Source of the DNA: Shiella aurantiaca
Lineage (GTDB): Bacteria; Bacteroidota; Bacteroidia; Cytophagales; Cyclobacteriaceae
DNA length: 64,000 nucleotides
Assembly (NCBI GenBank): GCA_030412945.1
Contig: JAUHJS010000008.1
Coordinates: 157,085-221,084, forward strand
Direction of reading: 5' to 3'
This document shows positions 26,613-34,823 of this stretch, piece by piece. The notes beneath the pieces are model-generated. The model saw only the letters and a list, made by a program, of their open reading frames with translations. It was not told the origin of the DNA and made no database searches. The number at the start of each line of letters is the position of its first letter. The first letter of the stretch is position 1. The position numbers and the translations under genes were made by a program.

Positions 26613-26667
26613 GGAGTATTTTAATCAATCGGCACAAAGATACAGCTATTATTCAATAACTTCGGGC

Positions 26668-27534
26668 GTGAAAAACTCCTTTCGGCATATACTGGAGCTC
26701 AACCTCGCCACTTTGTTGGTTTCCAGTTCGGGTGTATTGGGCAAAATGATTAGCCTTCCGCCCAGTATTACTATTTTGTATCGCTGTGTGTTGGCGGCTA
26801 TTTTTTTATTTCTAATTGCTCGCCTATTTAAAATCAGCCTGCATATCAATCCGAAGAAGCACTTTGCCTTTATGGTATCGGGTGCCTTTTTTCTAGCCTT
26901 GCATTGGGTTACGTATTATTGGTCGATACGGGTAGCGGGAGTGGCCGTGGGCATGTTATCCATGTTTACCTTTCCGCTGATAACTACCTTGCTGGAGCCG
27001 CTCTATTTCAAAACGAAGTTGGAGCGTTTCAATGTTTTCACCTCCTTGTTATCTTTAGCGGGGCTGGCCTTTATCGTTCCTGAATTTTCGGTAGATAATC
27101 CCATTACTTTAGGTGTACTTATTGGCCTAGTATCGGCTCTCGCATACAGCATACGCAATATTCTGAACAAGAAATATGTGAGCATATACACGGGTACTTC
27201 GGTCATGTTTTACCAATTGCTGGGTTGTGTGGTATGGCTCTTTCCCTTTTTGTTTTTTGAAGAAATTGTGCCGCAGGGCAATGACTGGAGCTTGCTCATC
27301 ATCCTAAGCTTGGTGGCAACGGCACTGGGGCATACGCTTTTTGTGATTAGCCTGAAAAACTTCAGCACCAGCACCGCCAGTATTATTTCCAGTGTACAGC
27401 CTGTATATGGCATTGCTTTGGCTGCTGTGTTGATGAGCGAACACAATCCGCCTCGGGTATTTATCGGGGGTGGAATTATCCTTGGCATTGTGCTTTTGCA
27501 AAGCATACGGCAAGGACTAAAAAGTAGAGCCTAA
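26668..27534 (+). CDS. EamA-family (DMT) transporter
   Basis: A roughly 288-residue membrane transporter with ten helices in two EamA repeats. I prefer the GTG start at 26668, giving a normal family start (KNSFRHILELNLATLLVSSSGVLGK); the ATG at 26611 would overlap the divergent rluD start and its likely promoter. The second repeat has the typical LGHTLFVISLKNFSTSTASIISSVQPVYGIALA. Probably metabolite efflux; substrate unknown. Its stop overlaps the next gene's ATG by one base (TAATG), so the two are cotranscribed. Confidence 0.85.
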   Translation: MKNSFRHILELNLATLLVSSSGVLGKMISLPPSITILYRCVLAAIFLFLIARLFKISLHINPKKHFAFMVSGAFFLALHWVTYYWSIRVAGVAVGMLSMFTFPLITTLLEPLYFKTKLERFNVFTSLLSLAGLAFIVPEFSVDNPITLGVLIGLVSALAYSIRNILNKKYVSIYTGTSVMFYQLLGCVVWLFPFLFFEEIVPQGNDWSLLIILSLVATALGHTLFVISLKNFSTSTASIISSVQPVYGIALAAVLMSEHNPPRVFIGGGIILGIVLLQSIRQGLKSRA

Positions 27535-28412
27535 TGGAGTTTGCCGTACCGTATATCATGCCTGTTCCTTTTGAACATCCGCGTTTGACAAAAGCAGGCG
27601 TAGAGCTTGCGATAAAATATTTGGATCAGGCGCATCCCAGCATTTCGGGGAATAAATTCTTCAAACTCAAATACAACTTGCAAGCCGCCCGCGTGCAAGG
27701 CCATACACGCCTTTTGAGCTTCGGTGGTGCTTTTAGCAATCACATTTATGCTTTGGCACATGCAGCTGAGGCTTATGGATTTGAAGCAATAGGTATCATT
27801 CGGGGCGAGCGCAGCGAGCCCCTGAACCCCACGCTTCAAGTAGCTGAACAAAAAGGCATGAAGCTCCATTTTGTGAGTCGCGAAGCCTATCGAAAAAAGA
27901 CAGAAGAAGATTTTATAAGAAATTTACAGCAGGATTGGGGCGATTTTTACCTTATCCCCGAGGGCGGAAGCAACGCTTTTGCGGTGAAAGGTTGTGCCGA
28001 AATCCTCTCTCCCGAAGATAATGCCTATGACTTCGCCCTAGTGGCCTGCGGCACAGGCGGCACCGTAGCCGGACTCATTAATACACCCAATAGAAAATCA
28101 AAAATTTTGGGTATTCCGGTATTGAAAGGCGGTTTTATAAAAGAAGCGATTCAGCCTTACCTTCTTCCTGATGTTAGCCATTATGACATCATAGAAGGTT
28201 ACCATGGAGGCGGCTATGCCAAGGTATCGCTCGAACTCCTTGCAGGCATCAAAGAAATGGACGCACTCGGCCTTAGGCTCGATCCGGTGTACACGGCCAA
28301 AGCCTTCTTTGCCCTGCTCGATTTGGCCGAAAAAGGCTATTTCCCGCGCGGTTCAAAAATCCTATTTATCCACACCGGAGGTTTGCAAGGCCGTGCCGGA
28401 TTTGGGATTTAA
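27534..28412 (+). CDS. PLP-dependent D-cysteine desulfhydrase / ACC deaminase family protein
   Basis: A 292-residue fold-type II PLP enzyme. The PLP lysine is in HPSISGNKFFKLKYNL (about residue 42-46), the substrate-facing motif is LSFGGAFSNHIYALA, and the phosphate loop is ACGTGGTVAGL. The family includes D-cysteine desulfhydrase and ACC deaminase; in Bacteroidota the former is the safer guess. Residues RGERSEP are encoded by a 21-bp palindromic, REP-like GC-rich stretch (27802-27822). Translationally coupled to the EamA gene. Confidence 0.82.
   Translation: MEFAVPYIMPVPFEHPRLTKAGVELAIKYLDQAHPSISGNKFFKLKYNLQAARVQGHTRLLSFGGAFSNHIYALAHAAEAYGFEAIGIIRGERSEPLNPTLQVAEQKGMKLHFVSREAYRKKTEEDFIRNLQQDWGDFYLIPEGGSNAFAVKGCAEILSPEDNAYDFALVACGTGGTVAGLINTPNRKSKILGIPVLKGGFIKEAIQPYLLPDVSHYDIIEGYHGGGYAKVSLELLAGIKEMDALGLRLDPVYTAKAFFALLDLAEKGYFPRGSKILFIHTGGLQGRAGFGI
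27802..27822. repeat. GC-rich palindromic REP-like stretch inside a coding region
   Basis: GGGGC (27802-27806) pairs with GCCCC (27818-27822) around a GAGCGCAGCGAG core. The local GC content is far above the rest of the gene, and its translation, RGERSEP, is a peptide typical of translated REP-like sequences. Confidence 0.45.
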
Positions 28413-28417
28413 AAGTC

Positions 28418-29323
28418 TTAAAACGGCAACTTCACGCCATATTTAGGAATTTGCTTAACGAAATGCGCCTGCAATTGGCTAAGCACAGTCGATTGGTTTT
28501 TATTTTCGATGCTGCGCCCGTCTATTTCTTTCACTGGTGTAAGTTCGCCCATAGTGCCTGTGGTAAATACTTCATCGGCATTATAAAACTCTGTTACGCT
28601 CAGGTTTCTTTCTTCCACGGCTATGCCCAGTTCTTTGGCCATTTCAATCACCAGCCAGCGCGTGATGCCCGGCAAGCAGGCCTGCGGATAGGGCGTGAAA
28701 AGTTTGCCCTTCTTCACCAAAAACACATTGGTAGCATTGGTTTCGGCTACGTAGCCATCCTTATCCAGCATCAGGGCATCATCTACTCCGGCAAAATTGG
28801 CTTCTATCTTGGCCAAGATATTATTAAGCAGGTTATTATGATGAATGCGCGAATCTAAAAAGGCCGGATTATTTCTGCGGATACTGGCCGTAACTAGGCG
28901 TATTCCCTCGGAATTATTATACACCGGAGCTTTCCATTCGGCCAATACGATTAGTGTACAGCCCGATTGGTTCAGCCGAGGATCCATACCCGAGGTGATT
29001 TTTTCCCCACGGGTAAGCGTCATTCTAATATGCGCGCCCTCGCGCATGTCATTGGCTTTCAGTGTACGGAATACCGCCTCGCGGATGTAGTCAGCCGAGG
29101 GGATTTGCTTAAAATCCAGCGCCTTAGCGGAATACTGCATGCGCTCAATGTGCTGCTCCAGCATAAACACATAATCTTTATAAATCCGTATGCCTTCCCA
29201 CACGGCATCGCCTCCTTGCACTACGCTGTCGAACACGCTTACTTTGGCCTCTTGGCGCGGCACTACGGTATCGTTGATGCCTACCCATATTTCGGCATTT
29301 TGAGGATTGTACTTTTGTAACAT
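28418..29323 (-). CDS. Class IV (branched-chain/D-amino acid type) aminotransferase
   Basis: A 301-residue fold-type IV PLP aminotransferase. The start region WVGINDTVVPRQEAKVSVFDSVVQGGDAVWEGIR is typical. The PLP lysine is in HNNLLNNILAKIEAN, ETNATNVFLVKKG follows, and the phosphate-binding motif is TTGTMGELTPV. It could act on branched-chain or D-amino acids or aminodeoxychorismate. It follows the sulfotransferase-like gene with a 1-bp gap, so they form a two-gene operon. Confidence 0.87.
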   Translation of the reverse strand: MLQKYNPQNAEIWVGINDTVVPRQEAKVSVFDSVVQGGDAVWEGIRIYKDYVFMLEQHIERMQYSAKALDFKQIPSADYIREAVFRTLKANDMREGAHIRMTLTRGEKITSGMDPRLNQSGCTLIVLAEWKAPVYNNSEGIRLVTASIRRNNPAFLDSRIHHNNLLNNILAKIEANFAGVDDALMLDKDGYVAETNATNVFLVKKGKLFTPYPQACLPGITRWLVIEMAKELGIAVEERNLSVTEFYNADEVFTTGTMGELTPVKEIDGRSIENKNQSTVLSQLQAHFVKQIPKYGVKLPF

Positions 29324-29324
29324 A

Positions 29325-30038
29325 TCAGGCTTTGATGCTTAGTTCTTGAAAATTTTTATAATAAGGTAAAGCTTGCGCCAGTACGGCTTGGCTGGTGCTA
29401 TCTAGGTGTATTTCCTTTGTATCGGGCGGACTAAAACGGGTAGAGGCGTGCACATTGGCATACCAATAAGGTGCCCAGCTTCCATCATAGGTTTTGGGCC
29501 CGGCAGGCCAGTGCAGCATGGCTTTTTCAAAGGGCAGATGGATTTGTTGGCAAAGAGTGTTCAGCACCCCTTCCGGATTTTTACGTACCTCATTGCCTTC
29601 CAGTACGGCATAGGGTTTTCCGGCTTCTTGCAGATAGGCACGAAAGGCCTCTTGTTGCGCTAGGCCCAGGTCGTCCAAACTGGCGTTTTCAATCACTTTC
29701 TGATAGGAGAAAAGCATTTGAGCAGGGTCGCGCACCAGAAAAACCGTAGTCCATTCGGCTAGCGTTTGCCAATCCAGGCCGCTCAGGTGGTGACCCATAT
29801 TCTTAACAAAAACCACCTCCTGCTGCTTTTCCAATGCTTGAATTTGCTGCATCACCTCCGTAGCATCAGCCGATTGACTGGCCAATACTTCCGCCCTACC
29901 CGGATGCGGAAGGCCTGTTTGTGTAAGGTAGTGCGCATAAAAAGGCTCATCGAGCACTACGGTATCGTGGCGCTGAGCGAAAGCATACATTAGGGCAGTG
30001 CTGATATTGCGCGGCCCCGAAACCAAGTGAATAAGCAT
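29325..30038 (-). CDS. Sulfotransferase-like P-loop protein
   Basis: From the ATG at 30038 the protein is 237 residues (MLIHLVSGPRNISTALMYAFAQ); the upstream ATG at 30104 adds non-conserved residues. SGPRNISTALMYAF is a PAPS-type P-loop with Ser/Arg in place of the classical Lys, and VFLVRDPAQMLFSYQKV is the 3'-phosphate-binding segment (R-D-P). Related proteins are found next to class IV aminotransferases in many Bacteroidota. The reaction is not established; a real sulfotransferase activity is uncertain. Confidence 0.75.
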   Translation of the reverse strand: MLIHLVSGPRNISTALMYAFAQRHDTVVLDEPFYAHYLTQTGLPHPGRAEVLASQSADATEVMQQIQALEKQQEVVFVKNMGHHLSGLDWQTLAEWTTVFLVRDPAQMLFSYQKVIENASLDDLGLAQQEAFRAYLQEAGKPYAVLEGNEVRKNPEGVLNTLCQQIHLPFEKAMLHWPAGPKTYDGSWAPYWYANVHASTRFSPPDTKEIHLDSTSQAVLAQALPYYKNFQELSIKA

Positions 30039-30204
30039 GGCAAAAGGTAGTATTTTGGGTGCACTTGTGCAAGGTGATTGGGAGCAGCGGATTCGCAAAA
30101 CCAAATCACCTTGCCACGAATAAGGGCCTTAATCGTTGCATATTTTGCTACGATTAGTGGCAAGTGCCACAATTTCATACTAATCACTATCCTACTTTTT
30201 ACCT

Positions 30205-30236
30205 TTTGGCGGTAAGATTTCCTTTCTATATACTTG
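30205..30236 (+). promoter_or_regulatory. Candidate promoter of the 30240 gene
   Basis: TTTG (30205-30208), 20-bp spacer, TATACTTG (30229-30236), a one-mismatch version of TAnnTTTG. It ends 3 bp before the ATG, implying a nearly leaderless message. Confidence 0.45.
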
Positions 30237-30239
30237 CAA

Positions 30240-30968
30240 ATGGAAAAGAAACTCTTCACCGAAAAGCAAATCAATATTGCAGCATTTTTAGCTGGCCCTA
30301 TACCTCCGGGTTTGCTTATTTATAAAAACTATCAGGCCCTAGGCAAAGAAAAAGAAGCCTATCGCACCTTGGCAGGTACCTTTCTGTTTACCCTAGTTTT
30401 CTTTTATATTATAATCCAAATCCCTCAAGAAATTGGTGATAAAATCCCCAGTATGGTTTACAACGGGCTATATGGGCTTATAATATATTTTCTGTATCAA
30501 AAGTATTTAGCAAAGGAGGTTACAGAGGCTTTTGCCGCTGGAGCCAGTAAGGGTTCTAACTGGGCTGTGGCAGGTCTCACTATTGGTGGGCTCGCACTTA
30601 ATTTGGCTTTGATTCTGGTGCTTTCCATGAACCAACCCTTTTATGAAGGCACTTTGGTAGCCGTAAACGGTAATGAGCTATACCACGATGAAGAGATTGC
30701 CACCGAAGACGTACAAAAATTGGTGGATAGGCTGCAAGAGGTTGACTTTTTTGGCCCCGAATATGGCAATGTAGTACGGCTGCAAGCGCAAGGGGATGCC
30801 TATCATATCACCGTGCTGATAGATCAAGAGTTTTGGAATGATCCAGCGATTATTGGTTTTCTGCGAGGCATTAAGTGGGGTATGGAGGCCGAATGGGAAA
30901 GACCTACCCAACTTCAATTAGAATCGGTATCCTTGAGTGGTCAGTCACAATACAAGACCATAGACTAA
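30240..30968 (+). CDS. Membrane protein of unknown function
   Basis: A 242-residue protein starting MEKKLFTEKQINIAAFLAGPIPPGLLIYKNY; an in-frame TTG two codons upstream lies within the -7 element. It has about four hydrophobic helices in the first 135 residues, including IAAFLAGPIPPGLLI and WAVAGLTIGGLALNLALILVL. An extracytoplasmic or cytoplasmic soluble domain of about 105 residues follows. I do not recognise the family. The start motif resembles small Bacteroidota membrane proteins annotated only as hypothetical. Convergent with rluF. Confidence 0.7.
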   Translation: MEKKLFTEKQINIAAFLAGPIPPGLLIYKNYQALGKEKEAYRTLAGTFLFTLVFFYIIIQIPQEIGDKIPSMVYNGLYGLIIYFLYQKYLAKEVTEAFAAGASKGSNWAVAGLTIGGLALNLALILVLSMNQPFYEGTLVAVNGNELYHDEEIATEDVQKLVDRLQEVDFFGPEYGNVVRLQAQGDAYHITVLIDQEFWNDPAIIGFLRGIKWGMEAEWERPTQLQLESVSLSGQSQYKTID

Positions 30969-30970
30969 GC

Positions 30971-31702
30971 TCAATCAAAAGTTTTAGACGAATCGGCCAC
31001 GAGGCGATTGATTTCGGCCATTTCAGCAGCGGTGAGGTCACGCCACTGGCCCACGGGGATATCGAGGTGTACGTTCATAATGCGCACGCGCTTGAGTTTT
31101 ACCACTTCATAGTCGAGGTATTGACACATTCTGCGGATTTGGCGGTTGAGCCCTTGCGTAAGGATGATGCGAAAGGTGTTGTTGGTAAGTTTCTCCACCT
31201 TGCAAGGATTGGTAATGGTGTCCAATATGGGCACGCCTTTGCTCATTTTCTCAATAAAGGTATGCGTAATGGCCTTGTTCACCGTCACGATATATTCTTT
31301 CTCGTGGTTATTCTTGGCGCGCAAGATTTTGTTTACAATATCGCCATCGTTGGTAAGGAAGATCAGGCCCTCGCTGGGTTTATCTAAGCGGCCAATGGGG
31401 AAAATGCGCTTGGGGTGATTGATGTAATCGATGATATTGTCCTTCTCGGCTTTGGTATCGGTGCTGCACACTATGCCCACGGGCTTATGAAAAGCGATAT
31501 ACACAAAATCTTCCTTGGGCGGGGAGATGAGCTTACCATTGACCCGCACCTCGTCACCGGGCTGAATCTTAGTGCCCATTTCAGGCACTTTCCCATTGAT
31601 GGTTACGCGGCCCTGCTCAATAAGCTGATCGGCCGCCCTGCGCGAGCAAAAGCCCACCTCGCTAAGGTATTTGTTGATGCGTGTGCCTTCGTTCTCCTGC
31701 AT
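30971..31702 (-). CDS. rluF: 23S rRNA pseudouridine synthase RluF-like
   Basis: A 243-residue RsuA/RluB/RluF-family enzyme. The N-terminal S4 domain is [31 protein letters not shown]. The catalytic Asp is in [17 protein letters not shown] and the C-terminal motif is [29 protein letters not shown]. The R-M-C and R-I-M-N wording favours RluF (U2604) over RluB or RsuA. A strong promoter lies directly upstream. Confidence 0.88.
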   Translation of the reverse strand: MQENEGTRINKYLSEVGFCSRRAADQLIEQGRVTINGKVPEMGTKIQPGDEVRVNGKLISPPKEDFVYIAFHKPVGIVCSTDTKAEKDNIIDYINHPKRIFPIGRLDKPSEGLIFLTNDGDIVNKILRAKNNHEKEYIVTVNKAITHTFIEKMSKGVPILDTITNPCKVEKLTNNTFRIILTQGLNRQIRRMCQYLDYEVVKLKRVRIMNVHLDIPVGQWRDLTAAEMAEINRLVADSSKTFD

Positions 31703-31706
31703 GGGG

Positions 31707-31738
31707 CAAAATTAGCCTATTTTTCCCCTTTGCCCAAA
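31707..31738 (-). promoter_or_regulatory. Promoter of rluF (near-leaderless)
   Basis: On the minus strand TTTG (31735-31738), a 20-bp spacer, then TAATTTTG (31707-31714), a full consensus match. The -7 element ends only 4 bp before the ATG at 31702, so transcription should begin at or near the start codon. Confidence 0.7.
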
Positions 31739-31878
31739 TAAGGGTTTTGGCCAGCAATAGCCGTATTAATAAACGTTTAAATTTTTACCATTGCGATTAT
31801 CGCTTATATTTAGGAGGGATAATGGCCAAAGAGTGGCGATTATACAGAAGTTGTGTGCAACCATTAGAGATTATAATT

Positions 31879-32424
31879 ATGAACAAATTTATTCCAATTA
31901 GACTTGAAAGCGATTTAATTGAGATACATCCTTTAGGAGAGAGAGAATTTCGTGAAATGGTTAGGGTAGTTAATGACCTTTATGAAATACTTGGTGATGC
32001 GGAGACTATGAAATTTATTCCAGAAAAACTCGTTAAGGACAGACAAGAAATAGAGTTAAGATTAATTGGATTTGTTTCAAATTACGAAAAGGAAGAAGGA
32101 TTTACACATTTTTTAAGTCACAAAAAGTACAATAAAATTATTGGAGGAATTAACATTATACCACCTAAAAAAATTAAAATAGCCTACAATATATCTGATG
32201 AATGGTTTATCGAATATTACTTAAATAAGACCCTTTGGGGGAAAGGGATTATATCAGGTGTATTAAATGCAATAGTAAAAAATATGCAGAATCAGGGCAT
32301 AAATAAAATTTCTGCTTTATGCCATCCAGACAATATTGCTTCAATCCATATATTAAATAAGATAGGTTTTAAAGATATTGAGACAATGATTTTGGGGCAA
32401 AAATATTATCGATTAATTAAATAA
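31879..32424 (+). CDS. GNAT-family acetyltransferase on cassette unit 1
   Basis: A 181-residue acetyltransferase from the ATG at 31879 (MNKFIPIRLESDLIEIHPLGEREFREM); the open frame continues upstream through unrelated DNA and across the unit's left end. The acetyl-CoA segment is W-G-K-G-I-I-S-G-V-L (Q/R-x-x-G-x-G/A type, weak), and the end has the typical CHPDNIASIHILNKIGFKDIE of RimJ/RimL-like N-acetyltransferases. The substrate is unknown. AT-rich compared with rluF next door. It lies 9 bp before the PLD-LRR gene in the same unit. Confidence 0.8.
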   Translation: MNKFIPIRLESDLIEIHPLGEREFREMVRVVNDLYEILGDAETMKFIPEKLVKDRQEIELRLIGFVSNYEKEEGFTHFLSHKKYNKIIGGINIIPPKKIKIAYNISDEWFIEYYLNKTLWGKGIISGVLNAIVKNMQNQGINKISALCHPDNIASIHILNKIGFKDIETMILGQKYYRLIK

Positions 32425-32433
32425 AAAATATAA

Positions 32434-33627
32434 ATGGAAGCCAAGGCGTATTTTGATAGCGAAATTAAGGCTATACTTTGCGAAGAAATTAGCAAATCAT
32501 CAAAAAGTATTTTTGCAGCTGTTGCATGGTTTAACGATAGTGATATTTTTGAAATACTTAAGGAAAAAGCAAATTCTGGTGTTGATATTAATATTATCGT
32601 TGCTAACGATGAAAAAAACAATTCTTTGAATTTCAAAGAAATTTCAGATTTGGGCGGAAAAGTGTTTAAACTTATTAAAGATGACGTTTTATTGCATCAT
32701 AAATTTTGTGTAATAGACGAACACACATTAATTACAGGTTCTTATAATTGGACATATGCTGCAAGTAGCAGAAATCTAGAGAATATTATAGTACTAGAAA
32801 ATAACGTAAAGATAAATAGTACATTCATTCAATGTTTCAATAGAATTTTAGAAGAAGAATTTCATTACATTGAGGAGACAGTTGCAATTCTTGGTGATAT
32901 GCAGCAAGAAATTGAGAATTTGAAGAATAGTATTATAAAGTATAAGGAAGTACCAATATCTGTTATGATGGGAATTGAAAGGATAAAATCACAAAGTCTA
33001 GTGCTTGATAGACCTTTGAATAGCTTATTATCTCTTGATTCAAACCAAATTAATAGTTCAAAGTCATATCCTTTAAAAAGTACTGAAGAGTTAATTGATT
33101 GGTGGAAATCTCTTGATAGCAATTGGAAAGTTTTCTTCAATAGTAAAGTATTTGAAAGGGGTGCAATAATGGATATGCCTGATATCGATGGGTTAGAACG
33201 ACTACTTTCACTCGACTATATAAATTGTCAAAAATTTAAGGCTTATAATAAAACTACCAAAGAGCCATATGAATTAACAACCCTGAATGGAATTCGTGAA
33301 TTAAAGAATATAAGAATACTAGACTGCTCATATAACAGTTTAACAAAACTTGACCCTATTAGTGGGCATAAGCAATTAGAGAAGCTTACTTGCTCAAATA
33401 ATAAAATTAGCTCCTTGGAATCAATTTCATTATTACAGAATTTAAATTATTTAGATTGTATAAATAATAACCTAACTAGTCTTAAAGGAATCGAAACATT
33501 TGTTTCATTAGAATATTTACGTATCGATTTAAAATTTAGAGATTCACAGAAGGACATTGATAGGATTATTGCGATAGGTCTGAAAGAGGTTGGATTAGAC
33601 AATAATAGTATTGAATTCAGAAAGTGA
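32434..33627 (+). CDS. PLD-nuclease-like protein with leucine-rich repeats
   Basis: A 397-residue protein. Residues about 1-135 form a single phospholipase-D-like domain with one HKD motif, HHKFCVIDEHTLITGSYNWT (H-x-K-x4-D plus the downstream G-S-x-N-W). This arrangement is typical of Nuc/Zucchini-type nucleases that work as dimers. Residues about 255-385 contain irregular leucine-rich repeats (LKNIRILDCSYNSLTKL, KLTCSNNKISSL, YLDCINNNLTSL). The middle part is of unknown fold. A binding (LRR) plus hydrolase (PLD) design suggests a targeted nuclease or phospholipase. Cotranscribed with the GNAT gene; AT-rich. Confidence 0.82.
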   Translation: MEAKAYFDSEIKAILCEEISKSSKSIFAAVAWFNDSDIFEILKEKANSGVDINIIVANDEKNNSLNFKEISDLGGKVFKLIKDDVLLHHKFCVIDEHTLITGSYNWTYAASSRNLENIIVLENNVKINSTFIQCFNRILEEEFHYIEETVAILGDMQQEIENLKNSIIKYKEVPISVMMGIERIKSQSLVLDRPLNSLLSLDSNQINSSKSYPLKSTEELIDWWKSLDSNWKVFFNSKVFERGAIMDMPDIDGLERLLSLDYINCQKFKAYNKTTKEPYELTTLNGIRELKNIRILDCSYNSLTKLDPISGHKQLEKLTCSNNKISSLESISLLQNLNYLDCINNNLTSLKGIETFVSLEYLRIDLKFRDSQKDIDRIIAIGLKEVGLDNNSIEFRK

Positions 33628-33632
33628 TTTTA

Positions 33633-33776
33633 AATGGCAGCACACAACAATTTATTTTTGCAAGGCTGGTTAAGCTGTTACGAAAGTTCGCTGCATTTTT
33701 CTAGCTTTAGGTTGGGCTTAGGCTTTTGAGCGGTTAAGTCGGCCCAGCAAAAATAATAACCGTTGGCAGCAAGCAT
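33633..33776 (+). repeat. attC-like hairpin site between cassette units 1 and 2
   Basis: Outer pair CAAC (33645-33648) with GTTG (33762-33765). Inner perfect 10-bp arms TTATTTTTGC (33652-33661) and its complement (33747-33756), continued past a small internal loop by GGCTGG (33664-33669) with 33739-33744. Total about 125 nt between the outer pairs. The left end is the inverse of unit 1's start and the right end is the start of unit 2. Confidence 0.55.
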
Positions 33777-33795
33777 TTACAGACACACAACGACA

Positions 33796-34662
33796 ATGGC
33801 AATATCTGAAAAAAGCAGAAAAATTTTATGGGGACGTTCTGGAAACAGATGTGCAGTTTGCAAGACTGAATTAGTTCTTGAAAAAGACCCTTTCAATAAA
33901 CATTTAAACATTGGAGAGGAATGTCATATAATAAGCAAACAACCGAATGGACCTAGAAATATGTTAATAGACAATTTTGATTATGACAGTAGTGAAAATC
34001 TACTTTTGTTATGTTGTAATCATCACAAAATGATTGATGAGCAAGTTGAGGAATTTCCAGAAGACAAATTATTAGCAATTAAAAGAGACCACGAAAACTG
34101 GGTTAAAGCCAACCTTGACGGAACTAAAAACTATGAAGAAGTAGTACCAAAATCAAAATTATCTGAACTATTGGATTTCGTCACAAGCAAACACGACATT
34201 GAAATGAATATAAAGTCAAGTAGGCAAGTTTTAGAATCACATGAAGGGCTTCAAATTGCTTTTTCTGAAGTAAAAAAAATAAAAAGTGCTGTAACGAAAA
34301 TTGTTTCAGATTTAAATGAAAAAGCCCCAAGCTACCATATTCAGACAAGAGATAATAACCAACATATTTGTGACATAAGATTTAAAGGACACACTTTACT
34401 TGTTCAGTTTTATCAAGCATATAGTAACGTAGCAAATGACTCATATCTATTGTTTGCTGTGGTTCACGGATTGTTTGATAACAATGGATATGCAGACCCG
34501 TTTTATCCACCAACTTTTTTAGAAATTATAAGACTTGACTTTTCATTTGACGACAACGGAGTTTTTGGATGGAGAAATCAAGAAAGTAAAACCGACTTCT
34601 ATACAAGTGACGAAATAACAGAAACGTGGACAGCGAAATTTTTCAAGACAGTGCTAAAATGA
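33796..34662 (+). CDS. HNH endonuclease on cassette unit 2
   Basis: A 288-residue protein from the ATG at 33796 (MAISEKSRKILWGRSGNRCAVCK); the open frame from 33763 starts within the unit's end sequence. Residues about 10-95 form an HNH nuclease: first zinc pair CAVC, then EECHII, and the catalytic/zinc segment NLLLLCCNHHKMID. A linker and a C-terminal domain of about 150 residues follow (rich in beta strands, LLFAVVHGLFDNNGYADPFYPP), which I do not recognise and which may recognise a target or signal. It is the only gene between two hairpin sites. AT-rich. Confidence 0.85.
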   Translation: MAISEKSRKILWGRSGNRCAVCKTELVLEKDPFNKHLNIGEECHIISKQPNGPRNMLIDNFDYDSSENLLLLCCNHHKMIDEQVEEFPEDKLLAIKRDHENWVKANLDGTKNYEEVVPKSKLSELLDFVTSKHDIEMNIKSSRQVLESHEGLQIAFSEVKKIKSAVTKIVSDLNEKAPSYHIQTRDNNQHICDIRFKGHTLLVQFYQAYSNVANDSYLLFAVVHGLFDNNGYADPFYPPTFLEIIRLDFSFDDNGVFGWRNQESKTDFYTSDEITETWTAKFFKTVLK

Positions 34663-34667
34663 GAAGA

Positions 34668-34804
34668 ATGCCTACTGCTAACACGGTATTAAAAAAATAG
34701 TGGTTTCAGAATCTGCATTTCATTTTCTATCTTGTTGCTGTTTAGGGAGTTTTAGCGTTTCAAAATCCGCTACTTCTTTTTCGGAAAACGTAGGCCTAAC
34801 CTTA
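34668..34804 (+). repeat. attC-like hairpin site between cassette units 2 and 3
   Basis: Outer pair GCCTAC (34670-34675) with GTAGGC (34790-34795), perfect over 6 bp. Inner arms 34691-34703 and 34767-34781 pair with a 2-nt bulge and G-T wobbles. Total about 125 nt, as in the sites at 33633 and 16742. Confidence 0.55.
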
Positions 34805-34823
34805 ACTAAAAATAACACATATT

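Noticed and set aside
31850..34804. A classical integron with intI and canonical attC
   Set aside because: No integrase gene is present and the core sequences do not fit GTTRRRY; described instead as integron-like cassettes.
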